DNA of 64,000 bases from Pseudozyma flocculosa PF-1. Lineage: Eukaryota; Basidiomycota; Ustilaginomycetes; Ustilaginales; Ustilaginaceae. The DNA lies in contig NW_006920890.1 in assembly GCF_000417875.1 (NCBI RefSeq), positions 426,205 through 490,204 of the forward strand, written 5' to 3'. Positions 23,601 through 33,667 of this stretch are shown one piece after another. The notes below the pieces were generated by a model, which did not search any database, was not told the DNA's origin, and saw nothing but the letters and a program-made list of their open reading frames with translations. Positions within the stretch are counted from its first letter, which is position 1. Every line of letters begins with the position of its first letter. A program made the translations under genes and the position numbers.

Positions 23601-24709
23601 CGCACACGCCTCCCCGCCGCTCCAGCAGCGATCCTTCGAACGCGGCACAGCCGCAGAGGATCCGCAAGCCCAGGATCAAGGCGATCCTGCCGCTGGTCGT
23701 CGAGTTCTTGGACCACTTTGACGAGGCCCTCGGCGTCGTCGTCGGCTGCGCGCGCAAGACCGAGGTGGCGCGGTGGGGCTACCTCTTCGACGTCGTGGGC
23801 AAGCCCCGCGACCTGTTTGAAAAGTGCCTCCGGGCCGGCGAGTACCGCACGGCCGGCATGTACCTGCTGGTGCTGCACAATCTCGAGCCCCTCGAGGAGA
23901 GCATCGCGCACACCGTCCGACTGCTCAAGGTGTCGGTCAAGATGGAGGAGTGGGGCCTGTGCCGGGACCTGCTGCGCTTCCTCAAGAGCATCGACGACAC
24001 GGGTCACGCGCTCGAGACGGCCGTACGTGGTGCGCGCATCCTCGAGGAAGATCGCAAGAGGGACGAGGAGAGGGAGCGCGGATCGCCCGTCGCCCGTGGT
24101 TCGGGCGGCGGCAAGGATGGCCCGCTCTCGGTCCCGTCGGCTCCGCCGCACGCCATGAATCGCAGCTCGAGCGCTCCCACCGTCCTCGATGCTACAGTCG
24201 AGGAGGACGAGGACGAGGAAGAGGACGACGAGACGACGCCGAAGCTCTCTTCTCGGCCCTCGATGGTGGGGAGCACGCCGCAGCGAGCAGCGTCGGTCTC
24301 GGCGTCGACGAGGCTAGGCACGCCACCGCCCGTCCCCGAAGTCAAGATCAACGGACGCATCATGCCGTCGCGGACGCACTCGAGCCCAGCGCCCTCCTCG
24401 ACGTCGGCGTCGTCGTCTTCCTCCTCGCCGTACGTCGGGCTCGGTATGGGAATAGGCAACAAGGGGCTGGGCATGTCGCTGTCCCGCGTCGGGCTGCGAA
24501 GCTCGGACAGGATCTGGGACACAAATCGGTCGGGTTCGGGGTCGCCAACGGGGTTCAAGGGCGGTGAGGGGGGCAAAGAAGGGTGGTGGGGTAACGGGCG
24601 GAGGGGTAGCGATGGTGGTGAGGAGGCGAAGGATGCCGGCGGCGGCGTCAAGGCTGCGGTGGGAGCTGATGGGCAGGACAAGGACGAAGAGGCGGACGAG
24701 GGTTTATGA
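20612..24709 (+). CDS. RIC1: RIC1 homologue, subunit of the Ric1-Rgp1 GEF for Ypt6/Rab6
   Basis: Single-exon protein of 1365 aa. The chosen start (MYWPTSSAKRL) matches the family's MYF/MYW...P opening; the frame is open further upstream but that part looks random. The N-terminal half (about 40-800) has WD-like beta-propeller blades (for example GQMWATLNAHTISIW, RSLSWTSDGYALAVGW). The C-terminal half has the conserved RIC1 alpha-helical region: FYPLCVLLEKGIVIGVE, HLFLHQVLRNYLENG, and WGYLFDVVGKPRDLFEKCL. With Rgp1 it activates the Golgi GTPase Ypt6/Rab6 for endosome-to-Golgi traffic. The last ~230 residues (from about 1130) are low-complexity with an acidic run and Ser/Gly-rich segments, probably disordered. 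A second member of the same pathway, VPS52, lies at 58.7-61.5 kb. Confidence 0.93.
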   Translation: MYWPTSSAKRLHLSPSGLDRPLRDTTPGHDRKHDSGHASQDDPSEGPRSEHLVHLARSRNGQMWATLNAHTISIWQTRPSQVVAALTRTARSLEEYGSNTRIEWRPDGRALLVETDKSFLLLYSLVYLYPSSAIYSYVPPSGSGTKSKTGEPLAPGPNSLKNSFAPGAGESAAAGDLGLAGLVGEACELRFRLVIRIDAGLRWATSIETHMLVSTVSPPAVQCIRWPDDANDAVPRRDGDNSPGSSTSLISSLDWMLPSATGDDTDKYPAVHVEQIHYSRPMDVFVWITSDGRAYAANLDLDSRTKPWQGRCFHGARPRTRRSSAAAGGHLSRADSMRSEISEEGSHAPRKRTEDESGGASANAEAAPVPLSAEQRCTSVSINARFSLIAVGLQDGTIAVYNYRAAGRTPTPSHTLSVRQALKSTASYLQTGAVRSLSWTSDGYALAVGWDKAVGVWSTYGKLMGCSLREDWETASKHFSDSFMFGARDLFWGPGNTDLFVLAQSKPDKPLDCDNQLFVLPFAKSAVAGQHSPDNTRFAFFQTDDSVHVYRGGDQPDLSVIDPESDVWHHVKIPQAYLAASWPIRYASISSDGKLIAVAGRRGLAHFSSASGRWKTHKSIAQEQSFVVRGGMQWFQHVLIVACDAGGEYQLRLYSRDLDLDSSHLLDLQVLPSPVILTSLFDNSLLVYTADNTFYHFLIDLADDRIRLRLCGSITFEGVVGEPARVRGMSWMIPPSQQRFGDPVDDLTVATIIFLIDGKLVLLRPRRSADGEDEVAYDMQILADKIEYYWTHLQGIGTLENSLWGYDGTGIKLWLDALTIETFDMDDDDSSDIEGAHEYKTIEESVSMPLDFYPLCVLLEKGIVIGVECEVSLRRSLDFAIFRTNTNTHLFLHQVLRNYLENGQLDEAVFFASYYQSLVYFAHALEILLHAVLEDEADAGLGDVEYLRSASGAMLQRERSASSLLADVEDESFEEGEQGRQADSGADEGGSASEAGPHTPPRRSSSDPSNAAQPQRIRKPRIKAILPLVVEFLDHFDEALGVVVGCARKTEVARWGYLFDVVGKPRDLFEKCLRAGEYRTAGMYLLVLHNLEPLEESIAHTVRLLKVSVKMEEWGLCRDLLRFLKSIDDTGHALETAVRGARILEEDRKRDEERERGSPVARGSGGGKDGPLSVPSAPPHAMNRSSSAPTVLDATVEEDEDEEEDDETTPKLSSRPSMVGSTPQRAASVSASTRLGTPPPVPEVKINGRIMPSRTHSSPAPSSTSASSSSSSPYVGLGMGIGNKGLGMSLSRVGLRSSDRIWDTNRSGSGSPTGFKGGEGGKEGWWGNGRRGSDGGEEAKDAGGGVKAAVGADGQDKDEEADEGL

Positions 24710-24792
24710 AGGAGTCGAAACGTCCTAGGCCGGCTCTCTGAACGAAGAGCGTCCCACGCCGAGCGCAACCACGATCCAACAGACGGCATCCG

Positions 24793-27027
24793 TCACTCGT
24801 ACCCTGAATCAGGGCCCGGAGCGAGCTGCGGCAGAGGATGGCTTGGGCTGGCCGAGGGTCCTGCAAATTCGCCTCCTTCCTCGCCCGGGAGCGACGGCCT
24901 CCAGACGCGGAGACCCGGTCGCACGCTACGAGGCAAGCCGGGGACCTCTTCGACCTCGATCTTGCCGATGACGATGTAGGTGCCCCTGTCGAGGTCGTCG
25001 TTGGGCGTGGCGAGGACGGTGTAGACGCCCGCCAGCGCGCCCTTGGTGCTGTACGACGCCGTGCCGGGTGCGCGGATGCGGATCTGGTAGCCGGCGACGG
25101 AGAAGTCGTCGAGCGGCGTCTGGAGCGCGTGTCCAAAGGGCCCGGCGGTGGTCGCATACCGCGCCTGTCGCTCCTTGTTGGCGCGGAAGTTCTTGTAGAT
25201 CCTCGGCCCGCTGACGCCCAGCATGTCGTCGGCGTAGACGCGGAACCGGAGCAGGCGCCACCGCCCCGCTTCCTCGGGCACCACGAACCGGCGTCGCGCC
25301 TGGTAGACGCTCTGCAGCCACTCGCGCGCCTCGTCGTCGCCGATCAGGCATGGTCTTCTTTTCAAGCGGTTGGCTTCGGCCCTCCGGAGCCTGCCCGTGT
25401 CGAGCGCCCTCGCCCCCTCGTTTTCGAGCCAGTGCAGATCTGGTTGCGGCGGCATTGCGGCTTTGCTCGATAATCGCCAGTCGATCGGCGCCTGGTGATG
25501 GGGCACATACAGGTTAAAGACGACGTACTCGGGTCAGCCACGACTCGATGACCGCCTATCCGAAGGACCTGCCCGGCTTTCAGCGATACCGGCAGGCTCG
25601 GGTTGAGGACATACCACTTGTGGTGCTCTTTGCGGCACCGGACGCGTCTGCGCGCCGGCTGCCAGCCTATCCGCCACAGCAGACGAGACCTTGACCTCTC
25701 CCAGCGCGACCGCGAGGTCCGGGTCGAGGTGGAAGGCAAAGAATGTGTACACCCCGGGCCGGGCCATGTCCATGCCATACTGGTTGGTCCCGCGCTTGCG
25801 GCCGTGGATACGCCAGTCGCCGATCGCAAAGTCATCGAGCGGCGTCGTGACCGCCGTGAATGGCCCGGGAGACGACGACGACGACGACTCGGCCCTTTTG
25901 ACCTTGAACTCCATCAGTGCCATTCGAGCAGATTGGAGGCTGGCCTTTTCGTCCGACGATCTCGGCCGCACCTTGATCGTCAGCTCGCTCCACACCTCGG
26001 CGGCCTTGCCACTCAGGAGGCCCCGTCGCATCTCGAGGACCTCCTGCAGCCATTCGAGAAGGGCATCGTCCGCGACAAAGGCGTACCGCCTACGCTCGTC
26101 CACGACCAAGCTTACGAGTCTGACTGGTTGCAGAAGCTCTCTGCCCTTTCGCAGGATTGACGTCTCTCGTTCCGGCGTGATGGTGCCAGAGCTCGCTGCG
26201 ACTGAGAGCTGCGTGGTATCCTCCGACGACGATTCTGGCGACGGCAGACGCGGCGCGTGTCGCAAAGCGCCTTGGTCGCCTGCATCCTGGACCGAGTGTC
26301 GAGGCGCCTGGTTCAAGAGCGGGGCAAGCTCGTCAAACGCGCCGGCCTCGGGCTCGGCGTGGCCTTGATGGCTGTACGACGGACCGGGCTGCAACGAATA
26401 CCAGCCGTGACGATCGACCGAGAAAGCCGCCGGGTGCCAGGACTGGTCCTGGTCGTGGCCGTATTCGGGCAGACCCGCATCGAGCTGAGCGAAATGGCTT
26501 GAAGGTGGAGCAGGCTGGGGATGCCGAGGAGGGGCCAACGTGTCCCAGCCGTGAGCGACCCGGGCAGCGGGATGATCGAGGGCGACCGATTCTTCGTGGC
26601 TCGGATGCGGTCGGGCAAAAAGCCCGGTCGAGTCTGGCCAGGTGTAGGATTCGTGCGGGTGCTGCAAGGCGTCGACCGCCAAGCTGTGACGAGGCAGGGG
26701 CTGGTGGGAGCCGGATTGGTGAGAGATCGGCAACGGAGGAGCGTCGTGCCATTGGCCGGTAGCAAGGAGATGCTGCCAGGTATCGGCGTGAGTCGGGTTT
26801 CGCTGCTGAGGCTCCTGAACATGGTAAGGCGAAGGAACAGGGTGGACCAGGCTGGGAGAGACGTCTGAAGCTTCTTGGACGGGCGGTTCGTGCTGGAAAA
26901 TCCGGCTGAGCTCGTCGAATCCCCACCCTGAGGCAGGTGCCGCAGCTGCCAGGTGCAGGAGGTAAGAGGCGAAGAGAGCGGCGATGGCGATGATGGCCGA
27001 GCGGCGTCGTAGACGCCCGACCAGCAT
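24793..27027 (-). CDS. Secreted protein with two copies of an unnamed ~135-aa domain, candidate effector
   Basis: Two exons, 27027-25615 and 25491-24793, joined across a 123-nt intron (GTATGT donor, catcaccag acceptor, branch-like gctgac), give 703 aa with phase kept. The N-terminus is a good signal peptide (residues 1-30: basic MLVGRLRRR, hydrophobic core, AAAAP). Residues 35-300 are Pro/His/Gln/Ser-rich and probably disordered. Copy 1 (about 315-449) and copy 2 (about 519-654) share ADD/GDD..EWLQ, a basic R[RK] stretch, TPLDDF, a YxxxxxxxGVYT segment, and an ending of [IL]GE/K[VI][EK]V. Without the intron, the first frame would run into unrelated sequence and stop at 25534, and the second would be a signal-less fragment. 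Large secreted proteins with repeated unnamed domains are common among smut effectors. Function is unknown, and effector status is inference. Confidence 0.75.
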
Positions 27028-27881
27028 GGTAGGCGTTGAAGTGCGGGATGTGATGAGTTCGGTGCGACCGATGGACAGGATTCGCTTTGCAGGAGAGCTT
27101 GGAGGCCGAGTATCGCGAAGAGGATGATGGGAGCTTTGAGGTGTTCGTTCATATACGCTGCTACGATCTGTTCCCTTTGCCTGATCATCTTAAAGGAGCG
27201 AAGACGGTGCGGCGGGGACGACACCGGGGCTGCGAGGCGGTGCATGGGCTGGCCGCCCCGCCTTGTGCCTGCGCCGGTGTGGCGCAAGCTGGCGGGTCAA
27301 CCCGGCTCGTCAAAACGTTGTGGCGCAGGTTCATATAGAGAGCTTGAGGCTGCGACCACGCGAGAGGTGACACCACCTCATCGGCAGGATCGGATGTGAT
27401 TCAGGGAGGCGAAAGACGAGCGACACTCCGGCCGGGCCATGATCCGCCCTGCGAAGGTACTTGCATAGCCTCAAGATGGTCTTCTTCGTCAACAGGGCGT
27501 GCAACAGGGAAAGACAATCGACACGCGTCCCATCGCGATGTAGCGAAGTTTCTGCGCACTCGGGGGGACACGACCACGAAAGCTTTCCATGCCACTCCGT
27601 GGATCAGCACGATCACCACCGAAGATTGAGTGAGAATGGAAGCTCCAGATCAGACCGCAGAACCCAACGATGCTGCCACATGCTTTCAAGGAGCGTGGCT
27701 CGACTCTCTCCCCTGCGCGTCCCGTCCCTCGACAAGCCCCGTGCACACCGACCGTCTCTCGTCGACCTTCCACGCGCCCCCCCCTGCCCATACAGCAGAC
27801 GCGGCAGGGCAGGTCGTCATGCGTAAACAAGAGAATCTATCATTAAACGTCGTTGCGAAATCCGTACAGAAGGGGCGGCGC
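27028..27881. other. Intergenic region upstream of the secreted-protein gene
   Basis: About 850 nt between the start of the duplicated-domain secreted protein (-) and the stop of the MFS transporter (-). Its AT content is higher than in neighbouring regions (for example around 27120-27200 and 27590-27640), which fits a promoter plus 3' UTR. No gene seen. Confidence 0.5.
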
Positions 27882-29769
27882 TCAGAGCATGTACCTGAAG
27901 TTGGCACGGGCCATCATGGCCTGCTGGAGCGAGATATTCTGCTGGGCAGCGAGGCCCTGGATGTCGTCCTCGTCGACGACCATGGACGGGTACTGTGCGC
28001 CCTCGCCCGTCGACTTGCCGCCGATGGGGGTGCCGACGACGCCGCGGGCCTTGTCGAGCTTCTTGTTCTCCCTCTGGAGCATGGTGCGGTGCAGCACGAC
28101 GAGCATGATGCACGCGACAAACATGGTGAGGGAGATGACGTTGGACTGCCAGAAGCTGGGCTTCCACTTGGCGGGCCAGACATACGAGGCCGAGATGTTG
28201 CCCAGCTGCGAAAAGGCGTTGATGAAGGCCAGCGAGATGGCGCGCTTGTACGAGGGGCGCGGGATCGAGGGCGCGATCCAGCCGAGGATGCACGTGTAGC
28301 CGGCGTACGAGCTCGCCTCGATGAAGAGGGCAAAGAAGCGCGCACCCGTGTTGAGCGTGGCGGCCGAGATGATGAAGCCGAGGATGCCGACGCTCTGCCG
28401 GGCGGGCAAGCAAGGACGAAAGAGGCGTTGGACGGGTCAGAGCCATGCTCGAAGGCCACGATGTTGCTACGAGGCTTCGACGGGCGAAAACTCACCAGAG
28501 GGACAATAATGTGCCAGGTGCGCTCGCGAGTGCGGTCCGAGTGGATGCCGTTGAAGAGGCAGATGAGGAACGAGAAGAACCAGATGGGCACCGTGATGAG
28601 GAGCGACTTGACCTTCTCGTCAAAGAGGGTACGCGTCAGGGTCGGCATGTACTGGTTGAACCCGAGGCCGATGGTGGCCGTGGTGAGCATGAAGGCGAGC
28701 ACCCAGACCTTGACGTCCTTGAAGCAGAGGATCAGACCGTCGATGGCACCTCCACTCTCGCCGGGAACGTCCGACTCGCCCGCGTCGAGCGCCATCCGGC
28801 GCACCAAAAATTCGCGATCCTCCATGCTCAAGAAGCGCGAGTTGTGCGGGAAGTCTGGGAGAATGAAGAGCGCTGCAATCGCAACGGCAACCGTGATCGC
28901 TCCCTCGATCAAAAACAACCATTTCCACGCAGGAAGGCCTGCCTTGCCGTCCATGTTGTTGAGGATGCCTGCGGAGATGAGGCCGGAGAAGGCGTTGGAG
29001 AGGATGGAGCCGCTGAAGAGGATGGCGGATCGGGTTGCGAGTTCGGACTTCTTGTACCAGCACGAGAGGAGGAGGAGGGCGCCCGGGAAGAAGCAGGCCT
29101 CGACCATGCCGAGGATGATGCGGACGGCGATGAGGTGGTGGAACGTCTTGCAAGCGGCGGTGCACGCCGAGACGATGCCCCAGGCGGCGACGCAGCAGGG
29201 GATGTAGATCGAGGGGCGGCCGATCTTGGTCATGAGGATGTTGGAGGGGATCTGGAGCGTGATGTAGCCCACGTAGAGCAGCGACAGGCCCGTGGCGTAC
29301 TCGGTGCTCGTCAGGTTGAGGTCCCGGACGAAGCCGTTGTCCTTGGCCGTCGTGATGTTGTTGCGGTCTGTCGCCGGGGGAACGGATTCGCGAGCATGTA
29401 TAGAAGAGTGAGCAAATAATTCGAGCCGAAGAAAGCGTCCATACGCTGCTAGTACCGGGGCTCACCGAGGTAGTTCAAAATGTAGATAAGAACCAGTATC
29501 AACATCAGCTGGATGTCGATTCTTCGGACCAGGCGGCGCTCGCGCTCTTTGTATTCTGGCGACTCGGTGTCGACGTCTCCGAGCGCCTTGTTGAGCTTGG
29601 CGGTAGTCATGTGGGGCTCCGTTGATGCGTTAATGTCAAATTCGGTCTTCTCCTTGTCGTCACCGTCGACGGTGACGTCGTCGGGGGTCTGACTGTCGAG
29701 GGGGCGCTCGGGGGTAGGCAGAGCCTCGGCGGCCGTCCCGGGGGACGTCGTTGGCTCCGTTGGGGCCAT
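27882..29769 (-). CDS. MFS transporter of the anion:cation symporter (Dal5/Tna1) family
   Basis: Three exons, 29769-29466, 29367-28496 and 28394-27882, give 562 aa. The introns are 98 and 101 nt with GTGAGC/GTGAGT donors, and the join of exons 1 and 2 falls inside a family segment (NYLGDRNNI). The protein has a hydrophilic N-terminal tail of about 85 aa, then about twelve membrane spans. Seen motifs include RRIDIQLML at the first span, LDRxNI-like DRNNITTAK, LTSTEYATGLSLLYVGYITLQIPSN, and RIILGMVEACFFPG. These are typical of the fungal allantoate/nicotinate/pantothenate permease group (ACS family, Dal5/Tna1/Seo1). Such transporters import small organic anions or vitamins by proton symport at the plasma membrane; the substrate cannot be read from sequence. 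The C-terminal tail contains an acidic VDEDD segment. Confidence 0.9.
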
Positions 29770-32167
29770 GGTGGCGGATGGTGGGTAAGGAAGGGAGGGC
29801 GGAAAGAGAGGGAGACGAGTCGAAGCGGTAGGGGAGAAAGGTCGAAGTGGTCTGGGGTGCGGGGCGGATGATAGGGCCAGACAGGAAGGACGGTCTTATA
29901 CCCTTGCGCCTCGACGAGAGCAAGGGCGCGCTCCTCTTCGTCGCCCGTGTCGGTCGAGGCAGGCCATGCGTGGGTGGGGAACACGCGGCGGGCGCGGTCT
30001 GCATTGGCGAGCTACGGTAGTGCCGTTGATTGATGCGGCTGCGTACGTAGCCCTCCTGCCTGCGCCTGCTGTAAGTGTGCCTAACCAGGCCCAGAGAAGG
30101 ACGAGTGTTGGCTGCACCCCATCGTCGATGCGACACGACATCCCCGGCCTGTAAACTTTTTGGCGCGATCTGGCGAGACGACACAAAGACCCTTGTGCAA
30201 ACGCCATGCGTGGGGCTCCCCGCGCGTGGCGAATGGCGTGGCGCCAAGCAAGTCCTGCACTGGATTGCTCCAGGATTGGATAGGGAAGACACGGAACGAG
30301 AGAGCAGCGAGCGGCTGAGGTTGAAGTCGAGTTTGCGAGCGGGGACAAGCGATAGGCAGAGAGCAATTTCATGTCGGGTGGCTAGCCCCATGGCCGAGCG
30401 ACAGGCTACGGTAAGATGGGCCCCACGGGTGCCCCGCCATAAGCTGGGGTGGAGACCATCCGTGGCAAACCAAGGTCGCGGGGTACGCTGCGGGTGGCGC
30501 GGGTTTGCGCTGCGATGCGGGTGGTTGTTGTCGGCTGATTGGCTGGCTGTTCGGTCGCTGCTTGTTCTGCCTCTGTTCCTGTCAATGCTGCGACGCATCA
30601 TCTGTGTGCGCCACCGGCGACATGGCCCGCAGAGCGACCAGCGTCGTCGGCCAATCCCGACGATGGAGCGGCCACGTCGGGCGGGCGGCGTCGGCGGGGG
30701 CGGCGTCTTGATTGAGCGAAATTTATTTTTCTTCTTCGAGAAAGAGTGAGCCGCCGACGAGCGGAGCGGCGGCCGGGTGGGAGGGCCTGGCTGGGTTTCC
30801 ATCGCCTGCGCTGCGTGAGCTGCCCCCTGCATGATGCCCACGTCCAAGAGCGACGCGCGTTGGTGGCGAGAGCGCCCTTGTCTGGGCACCTCGTCCCTGC
30901 TCGGCGTCGCCGGCGTCCATGAGCATCAAGGTGGGCCTGCCGGAGGATTAGCCTCGGCCTACCCGCCGGTTTGGTACGACCCTGCCTGGCCTGCATGCCT
31001 CTGGCTGCCGCCTGCCGTTGCACTCGCGCCAAAGCCACGGCCCAACCCACCTTTCTTCTTTTCCCCTCCTCCTCCATCGCCCAGCCAAGCTCGTCCTTGG
31101 CTACCGGTACCTGGCTGGACCTCACGCGGTGCTGCCGCTCCGGTCTGCTCCGCGGGCGGCGCAGGCCAAGGCCAAATCAGAAAAGGGCCAAGCAAAGCAG
31201 GAGCAGGCTGGTCGAAACTTCTTGACTCCCCCCCCCCCCCCCTCCCCTGGCTGGCGGTTTGCCTATTTGCGCTCGACGGACAGGAAAGCAGCCGGCTGCA
31301 GAATTCCTCCGAGGCGCATGAAGTCAGATTGAGCTGCCTGCCCGGCCGTCTTTCCGAGACCGGTGTCGCACGGGGAGCGGGCCTGCCACCTACCGGCATG
31401 ACCGCCGTCGACGGCGACGCGGGTGATGCGCCGCTCGGGGTCGAAATTGGCCGGCCACCGACCGAGGGCCTCGCCGCGCTTGCTTCTTCGAAAGCTGCCG
31501 CCTGCCCCACGCTGACAGCTCGGCTCCGGGCTCTCTGCGACCTGACAGCCGGCTGCCGGCCGATTGCATTTTCCATCGGGCTGTCGGGCTGTCAAAAATC
31601 TCGCTGACAGATCGGGAGATGCCACGGATCCGTCAAATTTCGGATCCGACTTCGGTCCTCTTATCTTTGGCATGTCGGCCGAATGAGATGGCTGCCTCGC
31701 TGGGCCGCGTTGAAAGGTGACTCGGCCCCGCTTTCTGGCTCAGCGTGGCCGGGCGTGGCCTGACAAATGGGTGCGTCGTGCTCGGGCGTCGGGTTGGTTG
31801 GCCTGCCGCTGGGGCCGCCCCGAGGGAATTTGCCACCACCCCCGCCACGGCCCCGCCCCACCTGGCCCCGCCAGCTGCGCGTCAGGCTGGCGCAGTTTAT
31901 CTGATCAAGAAATGACGGAGATAACCTTCGCCAGCAGCCTACTCGCACCAACCGCGGCCACCAACGTCTCACCTCGTCACCACCACCACCATCACTCTCG
32001 CGCACTACTCTCTCGCATACCCGCACACCTCTGCATCAACTCGTATCGACCGCACCGCAGCACCGACACCAGCACATCGCTGATCCCGCCTCGTCATCGT
32101 CGCAACGACCAGCATACATCTCGACTGAGCCTCGACTCGCACCCCCAGCCACACCACGTCCACCGCC
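29770..32167. other. Divergent intergenic region, no gene seen
   Basis: About 2.4 kb between the MFS gene (-) and DRE2 (+). It contains a T-rich stretch (about 30716-30745), a poly-C run (about 31227-31242) and several G/C-rich low-complexity stretches. Two long overlapping frames in 30830-31610 look like chance GC-rich frames. The last 200 nt before DRE2 are CA/CT-rich (caccaccaccaccatcactc), typical of a fungal leader. Confidence 0.45.
31227..31242. repeat. Poly-C tract
   Basis: Uninterrupted or nearly uninterrupted C run in the intergenic region upstream of DRE2. Confidence 0.85.
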
Positions 32168-33368
32168 ATGCCGCCCATCGCAGTCGACTCGACCGCCGGG
32201 CCCGTGCCGCACACGTCGGCCGGCAGCGTGTCGGCCACCAACGTCGACGCTTCCGGAAGCGTGCTCGTCATCGGCTCCATGTCGGCAGCACAGAGCGGCG
32301 CATACCAGAAGACGGTCGAGCACTGCGGCCAGGGCGGACAGCGGCAGGTCGAGATGCACATGGTCGACCGCCTGACTGATGGAGGTGAGCAGAGGGCCTT
32401 CTCCTTTCTCTTCGTCCTGCTCTTCGCTCTTTGCAAACACTGACGATCGCACGATCTCTCTTCCCCTTCGCTTCTTCTCCCCTTCGCTTCTTCTCCCCTT
32501 CGCCTCTTTCTCCTCTTCTCCTGCAACCCCCGCCGCAGCCACGACGCTCCCCCCCGCCACCTACCCGCTCGCCCACCTCGTCGTGCCGTACTCGGACGCC
32601 TCGTCCCCCCAGCTGCTGTCGGCGCTCCACGACGCCCTGCGGCCACAGGGCAAGATTGTCGTCGAGTCGGCAGAGCTCCTCGACGAGATGGCGGCCAACA
32701 AGGTGCGCGCCGAGCTCACCATCGCTGGCTTCGTCGACGCCCAGGTGGACTCCGCGACGGGCGTGGTGACGGCAACAAAGTCGGCCGATGCCGCCGCCTC
32801 TGAAGNNNNNNNNNNNNNNNNNNNNCGGTCAGTCTCAGGCGGCGAGCGGGCAACGAAGGCGTCGCTCTGGGCCACGCAGCCCGCACCCGCCGGCGGCAGC
32901 GGCGCGGGTCTGATCGACCCGTCTTCGCTGCTGACCGCTGCCGACTTTGTGCCCTCTACGGCCGTCAAGCGGCCGGACTGCGACGTGGGCCCGGGCGCGT
33001 CCAAGAAAAAGAAGGCGTGCAAGGGGTGCACGTGCGGGCTCAAGGAGCTGCAGGAGGCCGAGATGCAGGGCGAGGTCATCCAGCTCGACCAGGACGACAT
33101 GGACATGCCCAACGCGGCGCCCTCGTCGGCGGCCCCTGGCGGCGGCAAGCGGACCGAGATCACCGAGACCATCGTGGGCAAGGACGGCATCGCGCGCACC
33201 GTCAAGCGCATCCAGGTCGACACAAAGGGCGCCACCAGCAGCTGTGGAAGCTGCTTCCTCGGCGACGCGTTCCGCTGCAGCTCGTGTCCCTTCCTCGGCC
33301 TGCCGGCGTTTGAGCCGGGACAGAAGGTCGAGATCCCTGCCGGGATGGACGATGACGTCGACGTCTAG
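32168..33368 (+). CDS. DRE2: Dre2/anamorsin (CIAPIN1), cytosolic Fe-S cluster assembly protein
   Basis: Two exons, 32168-32384 and 32539-33368, with a 154-nt intron (GTGAGC donor, cgccgcag acceptor), give 348 aa counting a 20-N gap. The N-terminal methyltransferase-like domain starts with SVLVIGSMSAAQSG and continues in exon 2. After a linker come the two cysteine sites: site A from C220 ending in ACKGCTC, and site B CGSCFLGDAFRCSSC (from about C308, C-x2-C-x7-C-x2-C) followed by PFLGLPAFEPG. Dre2 receives electrons from the diflavin reductase Tah18 and is an early electron donor in cytosolic iron-sulfur assembly; part resides at the mitochondrial intermembrane space in yeast. The gap (32806-32825) lies in the linker and does not disturb the frame as drawn. 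A TCG repeat follows in the 3' UTR. Confidence 0.95.
32806..32825. other. Assembly gap inside DRE2 (20 N)
   Basis: Twenty N in the linker between the methyltransferase-like domain and the Fe-S region. The frame matches on both sides if 20 is the true length, or any length differing by a multiple of three. Confidence 0.98.
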
Positions 33369-33408
33369 GTGGCGAGCGGAGCAAGGGCGAGGTGACAGCC
33401 GCCGTCGC

Positions 33409-33409
33409 T

Positions 33410-33446
<37 letters not shown>
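33409..33446. repeat. (TCG)n trinucleotide repeat after DRE2
   Basis: About 12 TCG/GTC units ending in tcatcatcg, starting about 40 nt past the DRE2 stop codon. A similar repeat follows the BUD23 stop. Confidence 0.9.
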
Positions 33447-33667
33447 TCATCGAATCGTTGTACATTGTCGAGACTCTGCCTGCAATCACGTGAACTCGAC
33501 TCGACTCAGATCCGATCGCGGTGATGTGTTGCTCAGTTGGCTGCTCGCTCCTGGATATGGCGGCGCGAGCTTCTGGCAACGAGGGCTTGCGGGTGTCGTA
33601 CAAGTACAGATGCGAGCCGGGCCGTGCATGGCAGACGGCGGTGTGTTTCTCTGTGCCGCCTCGTCCA

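Noticed and set aside
25362..25835. Minus-strand frame containing HHKWYVLNPSLPVSL, overlapping the end of the secreted protein's first exon
   Set aside because: It looked protein-like, but the GTATGT/catcaccag intron gives a simpler in-phase join of two copies of the same domain.
30831..31607. 258-codon + frame between the MFS gene and DRE2
   Set aside because: It overlaps a 205-codon minus frame of equal quality; neither has recognisable protein features.
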